Below the pieces are notes generated by a model. It was not told the DNA's origin. It saw nothing but the letters and a program-made list of their open reading frames with translations, and did no database searches. From Deltaproteobacteria bacterium (lineage in GTDB: Bacteria; Myxococcota; Kuafuiibacteriia; Kuafuiibacteriales; Kuafuiibacteriaceae): a stretch of DNA of 64,000 nt. Location of the stretch: positions 1-64,000 of the forward strand of contig WYAZ01000029.1 in assembly GCA_011526105.1 (NCBI GenBank). The letters run 5' to 3'. A program made the position numbers and the translations under genes. Numbering within the stretch: the stretch's first letter is position 1; the number at the start of each line of letters is the position of its first letter. Below are positions 63,367 through 64,000 of the stretch, piece by piece.

Positions 63367-63959
63367 TACCTTCGACCGCCGCGGCCGCCGGTCTTTTCGA
63401 GGTTGCGCAGGTACTCGAGGAAGTTCGCCTTGTCGTTGAGCTCGGGGCGGTACTGCTCGCGCCCGCGCCTGCCGTCACCCCGATCGTCACGCTGATTGCC
63501 GCGGTTGCCACGATCGTCGCTGCGGTTGCCGCGATCGTCGCCTCCGTCGTTGCGATCGCGCCGAGGTGCGCCGCGGTTGTCTTCGGCACGCGGTCGCCGG
63601 CCCCCGCTTCTGCCCTCGAGCGAGCCGATGGCGTGTGCGAGAAGGGCCTTGGCCAGCTCTTCCGCAGAGATGCCATCCAGGCTCGCCTGGTAGGCGAGGT
63701 CCCGAAAGAGCGGAGAGGCGAGCTGAATCTCGAGCTTGGGTGAGGTGCCCGCCAGCTGCAGGTCCGACGCCTCGGGGAGCGAGGCCCCTTCGGCCGCGAT
63801 CGCGGCGATGTGATCCTCGATGGCGGACTCGATGCGCTCGAGCGCATCGCTGCGCGTCGCGCCGGTCTCAGAGAGGCCGAGCTCCGCGACGACGGCGCGA
63901 AACCTCTGCTTCTCGCCGTCAAACTTGATCTGTACTCGGAAGCCGCGATCGTCCGCCAT
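63366..63959 (-). CDS. HicB-like protein with Arg/Gly/Asp-rich tail
   Basis: 197 residues from the ATG at 63959 (a GTG at 63968 lies inside the -10 box). Residues 4-62 resemble the partial-RNase-H HicB antitoxin domain (FRVQIKFDGEKQRFRAVVAELG ... DALERIESAIEDHIAAI). Residues 80-110 look like a short helical or ribbon-helix-helix segment (LFRDLAYQASLDGISAEELAKALL). Then about 60 residues are low-complexity, rich in DRGNR/DDRGD repeats, and the end is LEYLRNLEKTGGRGGRR. No HicA-like toxin ORF is adjacent; the tail suggests RNA binding or condensate formation rather than a toxin-antitoxin pair. Confidence 0.78.
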   Translation of the reverse strand: MADDRGFRVQIKFDGEKQRFRAVVAELGLSETGATRSDALERIESAIEDHIAAIAAEGASLPEASDLQLAGTSPKLEIQLASPLFRDLAYQASLDGISAEELAKALLAHAIGSLEGRSGGRRPRAEDNRGAPRRDRNDGGDDRGNRSDDRGNRGNQRDDRGDGRRGREQYRPELNDKANFLEYLRNLEKTGGRGGRR

Positions 63960-63966
63960 GGCGCGC

Positions 63967-63972
63967 ACGCTA
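63967..63972 (-). promoter_or_regulatory. -10-like box of the HicB-like operon
   Basis: TAGCGT on the minus strand, 7 bases before the ATG at 63959; the -35 would lie at or beyond the right edge. Confidence 0.4.
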
Positions 63973-64000
63973 GACCGCAGCGTCGTTCGCTGTGAAGCCC

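Noticed and set aside
63366-63959. HicAB toxin-antitoxin pair
   Set aside because: No HicA-like ORF (about 60-80 residues, dsRBD-like) was found on either strand next to it.

Overview
The window is a GC-rich, gene-dense bacterial chromosome segment. It carries many PknB-type Ser/Thr kinases, Cys-rich lipoproteins with Asp/Ala/Gly linkers, MYXO-CTERM-like C-termini, TPR and PEGA proteins and an MglA-derived domain. Together these point to Myxococcota, probably a Polyangia/Sandaracinaceae-like lineage (inference; no rRNA marker is present). I count 46 protein loci, one of them frameshifted. I see no rRNA, tRNA, CRISPR array, insertion sequence or prophage.

Layout. 0.2-8.8 kb: aldehyde dehydrogenase, an exported stress/TPR protein, a surface metallophosphoesterase, an outer-membrane-like protein with a small HExxH protein, a lipoprotein, and an AraC-alkyltransferase DNA repair fusion. 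8.9-11.5 kb: gyrB. 11.5-17.2 kb: lipoproteins and an AAA/DUF4143 ATPase. 17.5-19.1 kb: a DUF6891 protein fused to what I read as one or two degenerate small-GTPase domains. 19.3-24.5 kb: an overlapping kinase-TPR-lipoprotein operon whose lipoprotein has five Cys-containing InlB-like repeats and an FG-GAP propeller. 24.6-27.0 kb: divergent molybdopterin genes moeB (with an N-terminal rhodanese) and moaA. 27.2-30.5 kb: an exported beta-sandwich protein, a PEGA membrane protein, an MlaF-like ATPase and a small lipoprotein. 30.8-33.2 kb: a secreted MYXO-CTERM-type protein that continues in frame into a lipoprotein-like FGE protein. 33.3-36.6 kb: glycerate 2-kinase, a lipopolysaccharide-kinase-like protein and a PEGA protein. 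36.6-41.7 kb: two kinases (one with two cyclic-nucleotide-binding domains) and a PP2C phosphatase. 41.8-44.7 kb: transaldolase/glucose-6-phosphate isomerase fusion. 44.7-50.5 kb: an SGNH hydrolase diverging from two class-A beta-lactamase-fold proteins, then a lipoprotein and a frameshifted lipoprotein gene. 50.5-59.7 kb: a five-gene operon of DUF4175-like, MA-type peptidase, MoxR, DUF58 and BatA/VWA proteins. 59.9-61.6 kb: ECF sigma factor, putative anti-sigma factor and an exported protein. 61.6-64.0 kb: a lipoprotein, an arginase-fold protein and a HicB-like protein.

Themes. Envelope and surface proteins dominate, interleaved with phospho-signalling. Many first genes have a -10-like TAGnnT/TAnnnT box 6-12 bases before the start codon, often with a -35 box at 16-18 bases, which implies leaderless or nearly leaderless mRNAs; clear Shine-Dalgarno sequences appear at only a few genes. 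Hexanucleotide repeats that can form inverted structures fill two spacers between convergent genes. Start codons were moved from the longest reading frame wherever signal peptides, overlaps or promoters argued for it; these changes are stated per gene.
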